Shown one piece after another: positions 48,815-59,243 of a stretch of DNA of 64,000 nucleotides. The stretch is taken from positions 124,001 to 188,000 of the forward strand of contig NZ_BNBV01000005.1 in NCBI RefSeq assembly GCF_014656135.1, written 5' to 3'. The notes beneath the pieces were generated by a model that made no database searches, had not been told where the DNA came from, and saw nothing but the letters and a program-made list of their open reading frames with translations. A program made the position numbers and the translations under genes. The stretch comes from Streptomyces thermodiastaticus (GTDB lineage: Bacteria; Actinomycetota; Actinomycetes; Streptomycetales; Streptomycetaceae). Positions within the stretch are counted from its first letter, which is position 1. Each line of letters starts with the position of its first letter.

Positions 48815-49151
48815 GCCGAACGTCCGCATCGGCGACGTCTCGGGCAGCACCTTCGCCATCGGCAGCCACGCGCACGCCGAGAGCCACCACCACACGCCCC
48901 CGAGGGACACCTCGGAGCAGGAACTACTGCAGGCCGTAAAGGAGTTGCGGGCCGATCTTGCCCGGCTGCGCAGCTCCGAGGAGATCCGGGAGCTGGACGA
49001 GGCCCTGGCGGACACCGAGAACGAGATCACCCGCACCGGGGCCGCCGGCGAGAGCAGGCGGCAGCGGCTGCGGGAGCTGCTCACCGACGCGCAGTCGGTG
49101 CTGAGCCTGCTGACGTCGGCCGGCGCCGTGGCCGGCCTGCTCGGGCTGTGA
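48798..49151 (+). CDS. Small protein with N-terminal STFAIG motif and coiled-coil
   Basis: A 117-residue protein. Residues 9-28 (NVRIGDVSGSTFAIGSHAHA) closely repeat the C-terminal motif of the upstream membrane protein. Residues 35-100 form a charged coiled-coil (ELLQAVKELRADLARLRSSE, then EEIRELDEALADTENEI). The last residues (SVLSLLTSAGAVAGLLGL) are hydrophobic and could touch the membrane. ATG 48798 lies inside the preceding gene with AAGGGA about 10 nt upstream, so the two are probably co-translated. The motif shared by neighbours looks like a homotypic interaction or amyloid-type signalling motif; this is inference. Confidence 0.72.
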   Translation: MSTADEPNVRIGDVSGSTFAIGSHAHAESHHHTPPRDTSEQELLQAVKELRADLARLRSSEEIRELDEALADTENEITRTGAAGESRRQRLRELLTDAQSVLSLLTSAGAVAGLLGL

Positions 49152-49185
49152 CTTCCGGCCCGCTGCACGGGGGAGGGAGGACAGT

Positions 49186-49995
49186 GTGACGAACGGGGGC
49201 GGACGGTACTGGAACGAGGACGCTCAGCGCTGGGAGGACGGCACCCGGGACGACCGGGTGACCATGCCGCGGGCGCCGCGCCCTGGCGGACGCCGTCCGC
49301 GTGCGCTGTGGGCGGTGGCCGGCGCGACGGCCGTGGTCGGGCTCGCCGTCGGCCTGACGGTGTCGCTGGGCACCGATGACGACGGCAGGAACCCGGAGCC
49401 CACCGGCTCGCCCACGCTCGCCGTGCCGACGCTCCCGCCCCCGGAGGACCCCGGCCTCTCCGACGGCCCCGGGACGGACTCCGGCACCCCGACCCCGACG
49501 TCCACGGAGCCGCCGTACGGCTACGCCGTCCACGACGACGCCGAAGGCTTCCGGATCGCCGTGCCCGACGGCTGGTACCGCTCCACGACCCCCTCACAGC
49601 ACGGCATGGACGTCGTCAACTACCGCAGCGCGGCGGGTGACCGGCGGATCATGGTGTTCGAGGTCGAGGAAGCCACGCCCGACGAATCCTTCGAGAAGTA
49701 CCTGTCCCAGGTGCCCAAGCCGCGCGGGTTCCACCAGCTGTCCCTGGAGCACGTGGACGACGCCGGCGTCAGCGGCACCCGGCTGGAGTACACCGCCGAC
49801 TCCCTCAGAGGCGAGCCCGACATCGGTACCTGGCACATCTACGACGAGCGATTCGTGTCCGTGGACGGCCTGGTCTACGCGATCGTCTCCTACGGCCCCG
49901 ACAGCGACGGCGGCGCCGACGCGCTGCGCAACCTCACCACGGCCCTGGAGTGGTTCTGTCCCCCCGGCAGCGAGTGCCCCGTGCCGTCGGGATGA
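49186..49995 (+). CDS. Membrane-anchored extracellular protein, unknown function
   Basis: A 269-residue protein. The head (GGRYWNEDAQRWEDGTRDD) is of the short Trp/Asp type found in Streptomyces membrane proteins. After a basic patch comes one membrane helix (ALWAVAGATAVVGLAVGLTV), then a Pro/Thr/Ser linker of about 45 residues, then an outer domain of about 160 residues (YAVHDDAEGFRIAVPDGWYR through EWFCPPGSECPVPSG). The outer domain resembles the LpqN/PsbP-like fold in its VPDGW motif, with a Cys pair at the end. GTG 49186 has GGGAGGGAGG upstream. It follows the STFAIG pair by 34 nt, probably in one operon. Confidence 0.75.
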   Translation: MTNGGGRYWNEDAQRWEDGTRDDRVTMPRAPRPGGRRPRALWAVAGATAVVGLAVGLTVSLGTDDDGRNPEPTGSPTLAVPTLPPPEDPGLSDGPGTDSGTPTPTSTEPPYGYAVHDDAEGFRIAVPDGWYRSTTPSQHGMDVVNYRSAAGDRRIMVFEVEEATPDESFEKYLSQVPKPRGFHQLSLEHVDDAGVSGTRLEYTADSLRGEPDIGTWHIYDERFVSVDGLVYAIVSYGPDSDGGADALRNLTTALEWFCPPGSECPVPSG

Positions 49996-50109
49996 GCCGC
50001 CGGCCCGGCCGTGCGACCCGTGTAGAGGTGGCCGGATCGCTCCCTTGTGTCGTGTTCGTCCGCGTGTCACACAGGTGAGGGCTGAGTGACCGGGCGGAGG
50101 GGGCGCTTC

Positions 50110-50736
50110 ATGTCTGTGTCAGGTGGTGATACGGCAGGACCGTCCGACTGGGCGGTCGAGCGGTTCGGGCGGCATGCCGCCGCGCTCTCCGCCGCGGTTC
50201 CGCGACACCTGGCGAAGGCGCACGCACGGGCCCGTGCGGCGCATCTGGCCGCGGGACTGAAGAAGCGGAGCCCCTATGGGGGCGCCCTGGCCGAGGCGGT
50301 GCGTGAGGGACTGGCGGATGCGGCACGGGAGCTGGGCGGATCCGTGCGGGACATCCGCGGATACGAGTACGCCGTGATCAACGAGCACGTGCTCTTCCCC
50401 TACAGGTACGCGGACAAGCCGCGGCCCCTGGAATGCGCGCGGTTGCCCGCCGATACGTCTCCGACCCGGCGGCGGCTGTTCCGGGCGCACGGGCCGCAGG
50501 AGCCGGACGGATTGTTCGAGGTCGACGCCGGCCTGGCGACGGAGGAGTACCTCGGACTGCACGAGGCGTTCGAGGAGCTGGGCGCCTCCACCGAACTCGT
50601 CTGCGTGTTCTTCACGGCCGACGCGGAGAACGGCATCCATCTCATCCACTGGGGACAGGCCCGCCTCGAACCGGACCGCACCTTCACCTGGCTGCACAAG
50701 GAACAGCTCCCGGTCGCCCCTGTGCCGCCCGGGTGA
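50110..50736 (+). CDS. Hypothetical soluble protein
   Basis: A 208-residue protein. The N-terminal half is helical and rich in Ala and Arg (RHAAALSAAVPRHLAKAHAR, then GGALAEAVREGLADAARELG). The C-terminal half has beta character (EYAVINEHVLFPYRYADKP; TELVCVFFTADAENGIHLIH; GQARLEPDRTFTWLHKEQL). No membrane segment or catalytic motif was seen, and I recognise no family. ATG 50110 has GGAGGGGG 6 nt upstream; GTG 50086 would add eight residues. It lies 114 nt after the anchored protein gene, on the same strand, and may belong to that cluster. Confidence 0.6.
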   Translation: MSVSGGDTAGPSDWAVERFGRHAAALSAAVPRHLAKAHARARAAHLAAGLKKRSPYGGALAEAVREGLADAARELGGSVRDIRGYEYAVINEHVLFPYRYADKPRPLECARLPADTSPTRRRLFRAHGPQEPDGLFEVDAGLATEEYLGLHEAFEELGASTELVCVFFTADAENGIHLIHWGQARLEPDRTFTWLHKEQLPVAPVPPG

Positions 50737-50756
50737 CGGCTGCCGGGGCACCACAC

Positions 50757-51479
50757 CTACGGCACCAGCTCCCTGAGGATCTCCCGCACCGCCCGGTCGG
50801 CCCGCTGCCACAGCCCCGGGCCGAAGGTGATCCGGGTGGCGCCCAGCTTGCCCAGCTCGGCGGGGGAGGGGCCGGTGCCGTCCAGGCTGCCCAGGGCGTT
50901 CAGCGGTCCCCGGATCCCGGCCCGCAGCACCGGCAGCGCGTCCGCCGGAGCGAGGATCGGGTACACGCAGTCGGCGCCGACCGCCACGTACAGGGCGGCC
51001 CGTTCGACGGCGTGCCCCAGGTCGCCGTCGCCATGGAGGAAGACGTCCACCCGGGCGTTGAGGAACAGCCGGTCGCCGGCGGCCGTGCGGATCTCGGCCA
51101 GGTAGGCGGCCTGCTCGTGCGGGTCCGTGAGCACCCCGTCGCGGGAGTCCTCCAGGTTGCAGCCCACCGCGCCGGCCTCCAGCAGCCGGTCCACCAGCTC
51201 GTCCGGGGCCAGGCCGTAGCCGTCCTCGATGTCGGCCGACACCGGCACGTCCACCGCCCGCGCGATCCGGGCCACGGCCGCGAACATCTCGTCGGCCGGG
51301 GTGGAGCCGTCGTCGTAGCCGAGGGCGGCCGACACGCCCGCGCTCGGTGTGGCCAGGGCCGGGAACCCGGCCGCCACGCAGGCCCGCGCGCCGGCCGCGT
51401 CCCACGGTCCGGGCAGGATCAGCGGATCTCCGGGCGCGCGCTCCAGGTGCAGCGCGCGGAAGTCCTCGACGGTGCTCAT
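50757..51479 (-). CDS. Isocitrate lyase / PEP mutase superfamily protein
   Basis: A 240-residue TIM-barrel protein. Family marks are LILPGPWDAAGARACVAAGF, then TPSAGVSAALGYDDG, the metal-binding DIEDGYG and the later NLEDSRDG. FLNARVDVFLHG and GADCVYPILAP complete the barrel. This is the oxaloacetate decarboxylase/PEP-mutase-like branch, cleaving or rearranging a C-C or P-C bond in a 2-oxo acid; the lid loop needed for true isocitrate lyase is missing. ATG 51479 has GGAG about 11 nt upstream. It lies downstream of the AhpD-like gene by 127 nt on the same strand. Substrate unknown. Confidence 0.85.
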   Translation of the reverse strand: MSTVEDFRALHLERAPGDPLILPGPWDAAGARACVAAGFPALATPSAGVSAALGYDDGSTPADEMFAAVARIARAVDVPVSADIEDGYGLAPDELVDRLLEAGAVGCNLEDSRDGVLTDPHEQAAYLAEIRTAAGDRLFLNARVDVFLHGDGDLGHAVERAALYVAVGADCVYPILAPADALPVLRAGIRGPLNALGSLDGTGPSPAELGKLGATRITFGPGLWQRADRAVREILRELVP

Positions 51480-51606
51480 GATCGGTTCATCTCCGGTGGG
51501 GACGCCCAGGTCTTGACGCCCAGTTCTTGCGGTGCCGCCGCGCCGGACGCGGAAAGGACCTGGCCCCGGGCCAGGCCCCCCTCCGCGTCCGGCGGTCGCG
51601 CACGGC

Positions 51607-52107
51607 CTACGCGTGCTGCGCCGGCTGGTAGTGGCCCGGGGTCATGCGGCAGGTCACGCCGAAGCGGTTCCAGGCGTTGATCACCGTGATCGCGGCGATC
51701 AGCCGGGCCAGTTCGGCCTCCTCGAAGTGCTTGGCGGCCTTGGCGTACACCTCGTCCGGTACGAAACCGTCGGTCAGGACGGTGACCGCCTCGGTCAGCT
51801 CGATCGCCGCCAGCTCCTTCTCGGTGTAGAAGTGCCGCGACTCCTCCCACGCGCTGAGCTGCACGATCCGCTCCACGCTCTCGCCGGCCGCGAGCGCGTC
51901 CTTGGTGTGCATGTCCAGGCAGTAGGCGCAGTGGTTGATCTGCGAGGCGCGGATCTTGACGAGTTCGTACAGCTTCGGGTCCAGGCCCTGCCGGGCGGCG
52001 GTGTCCAGCCGGATCATCGCCTTGTAGACGTCGGGTACGAGCGCGGGCATGTCCAGCCGCTGGGGCTGCTCGGCGGCGTACGCGACGGTGTCCTCGATGT
52101 TGCTCAT
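51607..52107 (-). CDS. Carboxymuconolactone decarboxylase / AhpD-like protein
   Basis: A 166-residue protein. The AhpD core is KIRASQINHCAYCLDMHTKD with the redox pair Cys60 and Cys63 and the proton-relay His67. SAWEESRHFYTEKELAAIEL and AIITVINAWNRFGV-type segments complete the alpha-helical fold. Such proteins act as thiol-dependent peroxidases that detoxify hydroperoxides. ATG 52107 lies 47 nt from the start of the divergent MocR regulator, which very likely controls it. Confidence 0.9.
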   Translation of the reverse strand: MSNIEDTVAYAAEQPQRLDMPALVPDVYKAMIRLDTAARQGLDPKLYELVKIRASQINHCAYCLDMHTKDALAAGESVERIVQLSAWEESRHFYTEKELAAIELTEAVTVLTDGFVPDEVYAKAAKHFEEAELARLIAAITVINAWNRFGVTCRMTPGHYQPAQHA

Positions 52108-52154
52108 GGCCTCGACCCTAGGAGCGGAGCAGCCCAGGAGTATGGTCCATTTCC

Positions 52155-53543
52155 ATGGCGGAAACGTGGGCCACTTCGGGGGTCGACCTGCACCTGGAGA
52201 CGACCGGACCGGGCGTGCGCCGCGGCCTGACCGACGCGCTGCGCGAGGCCGTCCGCACCGGCCGTCTGGCGCCCGGCACCCGGCTGCCGTCCTCCCGCGC
52301 CCTCGCCGCCGACCTGGGCGTCGCCCGCAACACGGTCGCCGACGCCTACGCCGACCTGGTCGCCGAGGGCTGGCTCACCGCCCGCCAGGGCTCGGGCACC
52401 CGGGTCGCCGACCGGTCCGTGCCGCCCGCGCCGCGCACACCGCCCCGCGCGCCCCGCCCGCGTCCGCGCCCCCTGCACGACCTCACGCCCGGCTCGCCGG
52501 ACCTCGCCTCCTTCCCCCGCACCGAGTGGCTCAAGGCCGCCCGGCGCGCCCTGGCCGCCGCCCCGCACGACGTCCTCGGCTACGGCGACCCCCGTGGCCG
52601 TCCGGAGCTGCGCGCCGCGCTGGCCGACCATCTGGCCCGGGTGCGCGGGGTGCGCACCGACCCCGAGTCCATCGTGATCTGCGCCGGTTTCGCGCACGGC
52701 CTGCGCATCCTCGCCGAGCTGCTGCGGGCGCGCGGGGCGGCCACGGTCGCCGTCGAGTCCTACGGCCTGCCCGAGCACCGCGCCCTGCTGACCGCGGCGG
52801 GCCTCGACACCTGCCCGCTGCCCCTGGACGACCGGGGCACCGACACCACCCGCATGCCGGACGCCGACGCGGTGCTGCTCACCCCGGCTCACCAGTTCCC
52901 GACGGGACTGCCGCTGCACCCTGAGCGGCGCGCCGCCGTGACCGACTGGGCGCGGCGCACCGGCGGCCTGGTCCTGGAGGACGACTACGACGGCGAGTTC
53001 CGCTACGACCGCCAGCCGGTCGGCGCCCTGCAGGGCTTGGACCCCGGCCATGTGGTCCACCTCGGCACCGTCAGCAAGGCCCTGGCGCCCGGCCTGCGGC
53101 TGGCCTGGATGGTGCTGCCGCCGTCCCTCGCCCAGGAGGCCGCCGCCGTCAAGGGCGGCTACGACACCTGCGGTGTGCTCGACCAGCTCACCCTCGCGGA
53201 GTTCCTCACCAGCGGCGCCTACGACCGTCATGTGCGCGCCTCCCGACTGCGCTACCGGCGCCGCCGCGACGCCCTGGTGGAGGCGCTCGCCGCCCGCGCC
53301 CCCGGTGTGGAGGCCACCGGCATCGCCGCCGGACTGCACGCCGTGCTGCGGCTGCCGCCCGGCACGGAGCAGGCGGTGCTCCGGGCGGCGGCCCGGCAGG
53401 GCCTGTCCCTGTGCGGCCTGTCCCGCTTCCGCCACGAGCGGGCCGCCGTGCCGCCGCTGGACGCCCTGGTCGTCGGGTACGGCACCCCGCCGGACCACGC
53501 CTGGGCGGCGGCGCTGGACGCATTGTGCCGGGTGCTGCCCTGA
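52155..53543 (+). CDS. MocR/GntR-type regulator with aminotransferase-like domain
   Basis: A 462-residue regulator. The GntR-type winged HTH at about 20-85 (GLTDALREAVRTGRLAPGTR, then LPSSRALAADLGVARNTVADAYADL) is joined by a Pro/Arg-rich linker to a fold-type I aminotransferase domain. In that domain DYDGEFRY binds the cofactor, and Lys308 in GTVSKALAPGLRLAW should form the PLP aldimine. MocR proteins sense amino compounds or PLP. ATG 52155 lies 8 nt after TATGGT (52141-52146) and lacks a ribosome site, so it is probably leaderless. It is divergent from the AhpD-like gene. Confidence 0.92.
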   Translation: MAETWATSGVDLHLETTGPGVRRGLTDALREAVRTGRLAPGTRLPSSRALAADLGVARNTVADAYADLVAEGWLTARQGSGTRVADRSVPPAPRTPPRAPRPRPRPLHDLTPGSPDLASFPRTEWLKAARRALAAAPHDVLGYGDPRGRPELRAALADHLARVRGVRTDPESIVICAGFAHGLRILAELLRARGAATVAVESYGLPEHRALLTAAGLDTCPLPLDDRGTDTTRMPDADAVLLTPAHQFPTGLPLHPERRAAVTDWARRTGGLVLEDDYDGEFRYDRQPVGALQGLDPGHVVHLGTVSKALAPGLRLAWMVLPPSLAQEAAAVKGGYDTCGVLDQLTLAEFLTSGAYDRHVRASRLRYRRRRDALVEALAARAPGVEATGIAAGLHAVLRLPPGTEQAVLRAAARQGLSLCGLSRFRHERAAVPPLDALVVGYGTPPDHAWAAALDALCRVLP

Positions 53544-53724
53544 CGGGCCGTGGTCCTGCGGCCCGCCCGTCCCCGGGTGCCGACGAGCCGTGGCCGAAGG
53601 GAAAAATCAGGGTTGCTCGTACACATGTCCGTCCCGCTTTCTAGGCTGGCCGTCGGAAACCGGCCACCCTGTGGCCGACGAGGCGGCCGTCGTACGGCCG
53701 ACGACAACGGGGAGAGACGAAGAC

Positions 53725-54120
53725 ATGGCAGACGCACGGCGGCGGCTTCGGTCGGGCACAGTCGTCCTGGGCAGCGTGGGACTGCTCGCCACGGCGCTGA
53801 CCGCCTGCTCCTCCGATCCGGACAAGCGCTGCGTCGACGAGGACAGTTACCGCTACGGCAGCGGCTACAAGCTCGTCTCCGACAAGTACTGCAAGACCGA
53901 CGACCCCTCCGTCCACGGCAGCTGGTACTACGGCGGCAAGAAGCGCAACGGCTGGGTGTCGGGCGGCTCCCTCACCAAGCCCGGCAAGACCTCAGGCACC
54001 GGCTCCGGCTCCGGGAGCTCGTCCAGCGGCTCGACGAGCGGCGGGACCAAGTACGGCGGCGGCTACGGCGGTGTCGACCGCGGCGGCTTCGGCGGCGGCC
54101 ACGGCTCCTCCGGTGGCTGA
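53725..54120 (+). CDS. Small lipoprotein preceding the glutathionylspermidine-synthase-like gene
   Basis: A 131-residue lipoprotein. The signal peptide (GTVVLGSVGLLATALTAC) ends in a lipobox LTAC, with the lipidated Cys at about residue 28. The mature part has two more Cys (RCVDED, KYCKTD), a Tyr/Gly-rich middle (GSWYYGGKKRNGWVSGG) and a Gly/Ser-rich tail. Position and features recall the YgiB/DUF1190-type protein next to ygiC in enterobacteria. ATG 53725 follows GGGGAGAGACGAAG. Its end overlaps the start of the next gene, so the two are co-translated. Confidence 0.75.
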   Translation: MADARRRLRSGTVVLGSVGLLATALTACSSDPDKRCVDEDSYRYGSGYKLVSDKYCKTDDPSVHGSWYYGGKKRNGWVSGGSLTKPGKTSGTGSGSGSSSSGSTSGGTKYGGGYGGVDRGGFGGGHGSSGG

Positions 54121-55309
54121 GCCCGTGGAACGCCGCACCATCGAACCCCGGCCCGGCTGGCAGCAGATCGTCGAGGCCCAGGGACTGATCTATCCGCTCA
54201 CCCGCCACCCCGACGGCTCGCTGCGCCCCTACTGGGACGAGAGCGCCTACTACGTCTTCGGCCTCGACGAGGTGGAGGCGCTGGAGGAGACCGTCGAGGA
54301 ACTGCACCGCATGTGCCTCGCCGCGGCCGACCACATCGTCACCGCCGACCGGTTCGCCGACCTCGGCATCACCGACCCGCGCGTGGCCCGCGCGGTCGCC
54401 GAGGCCTGGCACCGGCGTGCCGAACTGCCGTCCGTGTACGGCCGGTTCGACCTGCGCTACGACGGCACCGGCCCGGTGAAACTGCTGGAGTACAACGCCG
54501 ACACCCCCACCTCCCTGGTGGAGGCCGCCTCGCCCCAGTGGTTCTGGATGGAGGAGCGGTTCCCCGGCGCCGACCAGTGGAACTCGCTGCACGAACGCCT
54601 CGTCGACGCCTGGCGCCGGCAGGCCGGGCTGCTGCCGCCGGGCAGCATGCTGCACTTCGCGCACTCCGCCGCCGACGAACTCGGCGAGGACCTGATGACG
54701 GTCGCCTATCTGAAGGAGACCGCCGAACAGGCGGGCCTTGCCACCGACTGGCTGTCGATGGAGCAGATCGGCTGGGACCCGCTCTCCGGCCGGTTCGTCG
54801 ACAACGGCCTGCGGTTCATCCGCAGCATCTTCAAGCTGTATCCGTGGGAGTGGCTGACCACCGACCGCTTCGCCGGCCACGTCCTGGACACCCTCGACAA
54901 CGGCGGCGGCACCGGCTCCACCCTGTGGATCGAGCCCGCCTGGAAGATGCTGCTGAGCAACAAGGCCCTGCTGGCGATCCTCTGGGAACTCTTCCCCGGC
55001 CACCCCCATCTGCTCCCCGCGTACCTCGACGGCCCGCGCGAGCTGGCGGTCACCACCGGCTGGGCGGCCAAGCCGCTGCTCGGCCGGGAGGGAGCCGGGG
55101 TGACCGTGCACCGGCCGGGCTCACCGCCGGTGCTGCGCGAGGAGCCGTGCTGCTACCAGGCCCTCGCCCCGCTGCCCGCCTTCGACGGCAACCACGTCGT
55201 CCTCGGCGCCTGGGTGGTCGGGGACGAGGCCGCCGGCCTCGGCATCCGCGAGTCGGCCGGCCTGGTCACCGACGAGTACGCCCGCTTCCTGCCGCACGTC
55301 ATCCTGTGA
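54113..55309 (+). CDS. Glutathionylspermidine synthase-like ATP-grasp protein (YgiC-type)
   Basis: A 398-residue protein of the GSP-synthase ATP-grasp family. [20 protein letters not shown], then [20 protein letters not shown] with the conserved Asp and Glu, and [16 protein letters not shown], then [13 protein letters not shown] are family motifs. Streptomyces makes neither glutathione nor trypanothione, so the real substrates are probably other amine or acid pairs, as proposed for YgiC. GTG 54113 (MAEPVERR) is preferred; GTG 54125 and 54071 are in frame. It is coupled to the lipoprotein gene and followed by a strong terminator. Confidence 0.88.
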   Translation: MAEPVERRTIEPRPGWQQIVEAQGLIYPLTRHPDGSLRPYWDESAYYVFGLDEVEALEETVEELHRMCLAAADHIVTADRFADLGITDPRVARAVAEAWHRRAELPSVYGRFDLRYDGTGPVKLLEYNADTPTSLVEAASPQWFWMEERFPGADQWNSLHERLVDAWRRQAGLLPPGSMLHFAHSAADELGEDLMTVAYLKETAEQAGLATDWLSMEQIGWDPLSGRFVDNGLRFIRSIFKLYPWEWLTTDRFAGHVLDTLDNGGGTGSTLWIEPAWKMLLSNKALLAILWELFPGHPHLLPAYLDGPRELAVTTGWAAKPLLGREGAGVTVHRPGSPPVLREEPCCYQALAPLPAFDGNHVVLGAWVVGDEAAGLGIRESAGLVTDEYARFLPHVIL

Positions 55310-55355
55310 CCCGCCGCGGGGGCGCCCGCCGCGCGACGGGCGCCCCCGCGGCGGG
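55310..55355 (+). terminator. Strong terminator between the YgiC-like gene and glyA
   Basis: A perfect 19 bp stem (55310-55328 with 55337-55355) around an 8 nt loop starts one base after the TGA. It separates the upstream operon from the glyA promoter. Confidence 0.9.
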
Positions 55356-55421
55356 CCTGGGCGCCGCAGCGCCGCCCGCTCGCATGGTGGACGCGGCGGC
55401 GTGCCCCGGCCCGCCGCCCGG

Positions 55422-55427
55422 TAGGCT
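55422..55427 (+). promoter_or_regulatory. -10 box of the glyA promoter
   Basis: TAGGCT places transcription start near 55434, just before the riboswitch, giving a leader of about 138 nt. Confidence 0.55.
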
Positions 55428-55433
55428 GGCGGT

Positions 55434-55530
55434 CAGGGCCGTGACTGGCGCGCTGGACCATGGGTCCGAGGGATGGGAGAGACCATCGGGGAGCGGCTCC
55501 GACGGGAAGAAGTGCCGTGCGCCTGGGCCG
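55434..55530 (+). ncRNA. ZTP (ZMP/pfl) riboswitch upstream of glyA
   Basis: The three conserved segments of the pfl/ZTP aptamer are present in order: GTGACTGGCG (55441-55450), CGGGGAGCG (55487-55495) and CGCCTGGGC (55520-55528). Between the first two lie short hairpins (GGACC/GGTCC; GATGG/CCATC), and GGAGC/GGCTCC follows. The aptamer senses ZMP/ZTP, the purine intermediate that builds up when 10-formyl-THF is short, and turns on folate and serine-glycine genes. The ribosome site GGAGG (55557-55561) lies 29 nt downstream; CTCCG at 55497-55501 could pair with it, which would suggest translational control, but this is inference. Confidence 0.9.
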
Positions 55531-55572
55531 TACCGTGAACGCCGAACGCCACGCCCGGAGGTTCCCTTCCAG

Positions 55573-58342
<2,770 letters not shown>

Positions 58343-58599
58343 ACGAGCGCACCACCGCGCGCACCCGCCCCGGGCAGAGCGCTGCACATCACGTGGCCGG
58401 CGCCTGCCCAGGGCGCGTTCGCGGTCGTACAGTCGTTGTCCGCACGGCATAACCGGACGGCCCGGGCGAAACGGCTGGCACGCGAGCGCGACGGCCGGGG
58501 CGCGCCCCGGGGAGAGGGCCGGGACCCGGGAGAAGGAAGCGGCGGCAGCGACGACCGCCGGCACGGCCACACAGCACCGGCACGACGACAGGAGACGAC

Positions 58600-59181
58600 G
58601 TGGGGACCGTAACGATCGGGGTGTCGATCGCGGTCCCGGAGCCGCACGGCAGCCTGCTCCAGGAGCGGCGCGCGGGCTTCGGCGACGCCGCGGCTCACGG
58701 CATCCCCACGCATGTCACCCTGCTGCCGCCGACCGAGATCGACGCCGCTCACCTGCCGGCCGTCGAGGCGCACCTGACCGAGGTGGCCGCGGCCGGGCGG
58801 CCCTTCACCATGCGGCTGTCGGGCACCGACACCTTCCGGCCGCTGTCCCCGGTGGTCTACGTCCGGGTGGTGGAGGGCGCCGAGGCGTGCATGTGGCTCC
58901 AGCAGCGGGTGCGCGACCCGGACGGGCCCGTGGCGCGTGAACTCCAGTTCCCCTACCACCCGCACGTCACGGTGGCGCACGGCATCGACGAGGCGGCGAT
59001 GGACCGCGCCCAGGAGGAACTGGCGGGCTACCGGGCCGAGTGGCCGGTCACCGGGTTCGCCCTGCACCAGCAGGGCGACGACGGGGTGTGGCGCCGGCTG
59101 CGCGAGTTCGCCTTCGGCGGCAGCGCGGTGGTCCCGCCCCAGGCGTCCCCGGTCGACCGTGGCACCCTGCCCGCCCGCTGA
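58600..59181 (+). CDS. 2H phosphoesterase (2'-5' RNA ligase family)
   Basis: A 193-residue protein with two His-x-Thr motifs: His38-Val-Thr40 in GIPTHVTLLPP and His122-Val-Thr124 in FPYHPHVTVAHGID. These form the active site of 2H phosphoesterases, such as ThpR (RNA 2',3'-cyclic phosphodiesterase or ligase). VPEPHGSLLQERRAGFG at the start is typical of the actinobacterial branch. GTG 58600 has AGGAG 5 nt upstream. It converges on the DprE2-like gene. The physiological RNA substrate is unknown. Confidence 0.9.
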   Translation: MGTVTIGVSIAVPEPHGSLLQERRAGFGDAAAHGIPTHVTLLPPTEIDAAHLPAVEAHLTEVAAAGRPFTMRLSGTDTFRPLSPVVYVRVVEGAEACMWLQQRVRDPDGPVARELQFPYHPHVTVAHGIDEAAMDRAQEELAGYRAEWPVTGFALHQQGDDGVWRRLREFAFGGSAVVPPQASPVDRGTLPAR

Positions 59182-59197
59182 GCCCGGCCGGCGGCCC

Positions 59198-59243
59198 CCG
59201 CACCGTGCCCTACAGGGGGCCTCCGCACCGTGCCCTACAGGGG
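59198..59243. repeat. Direct repeat of 21 bp at a convergent gene junction
   Basis: CCGCACCGTGCCCTACAGGG plus one G occurs at 59198-59218 and again at 59223-59243, offset 25 nt. The second copy covers the stop codon of the DprE2-like gene. It looks like a recent local duplication. Confidence 0.8.

Noticed and set aside
54071..54112. Earlier GTG start for the glutathionylspermidine-synthase-like gene
   Set aside because: It would overlap the lipoprotein gene by 50 nt and add an Ala-rich head with no ribosome site; GTG 54113 fits better.
55434..55530. Glycine riboswitch before glyA
   Set aside because: The glycine aptamer core is missing; the three conserved segments fit the ZTP aptamer instead.
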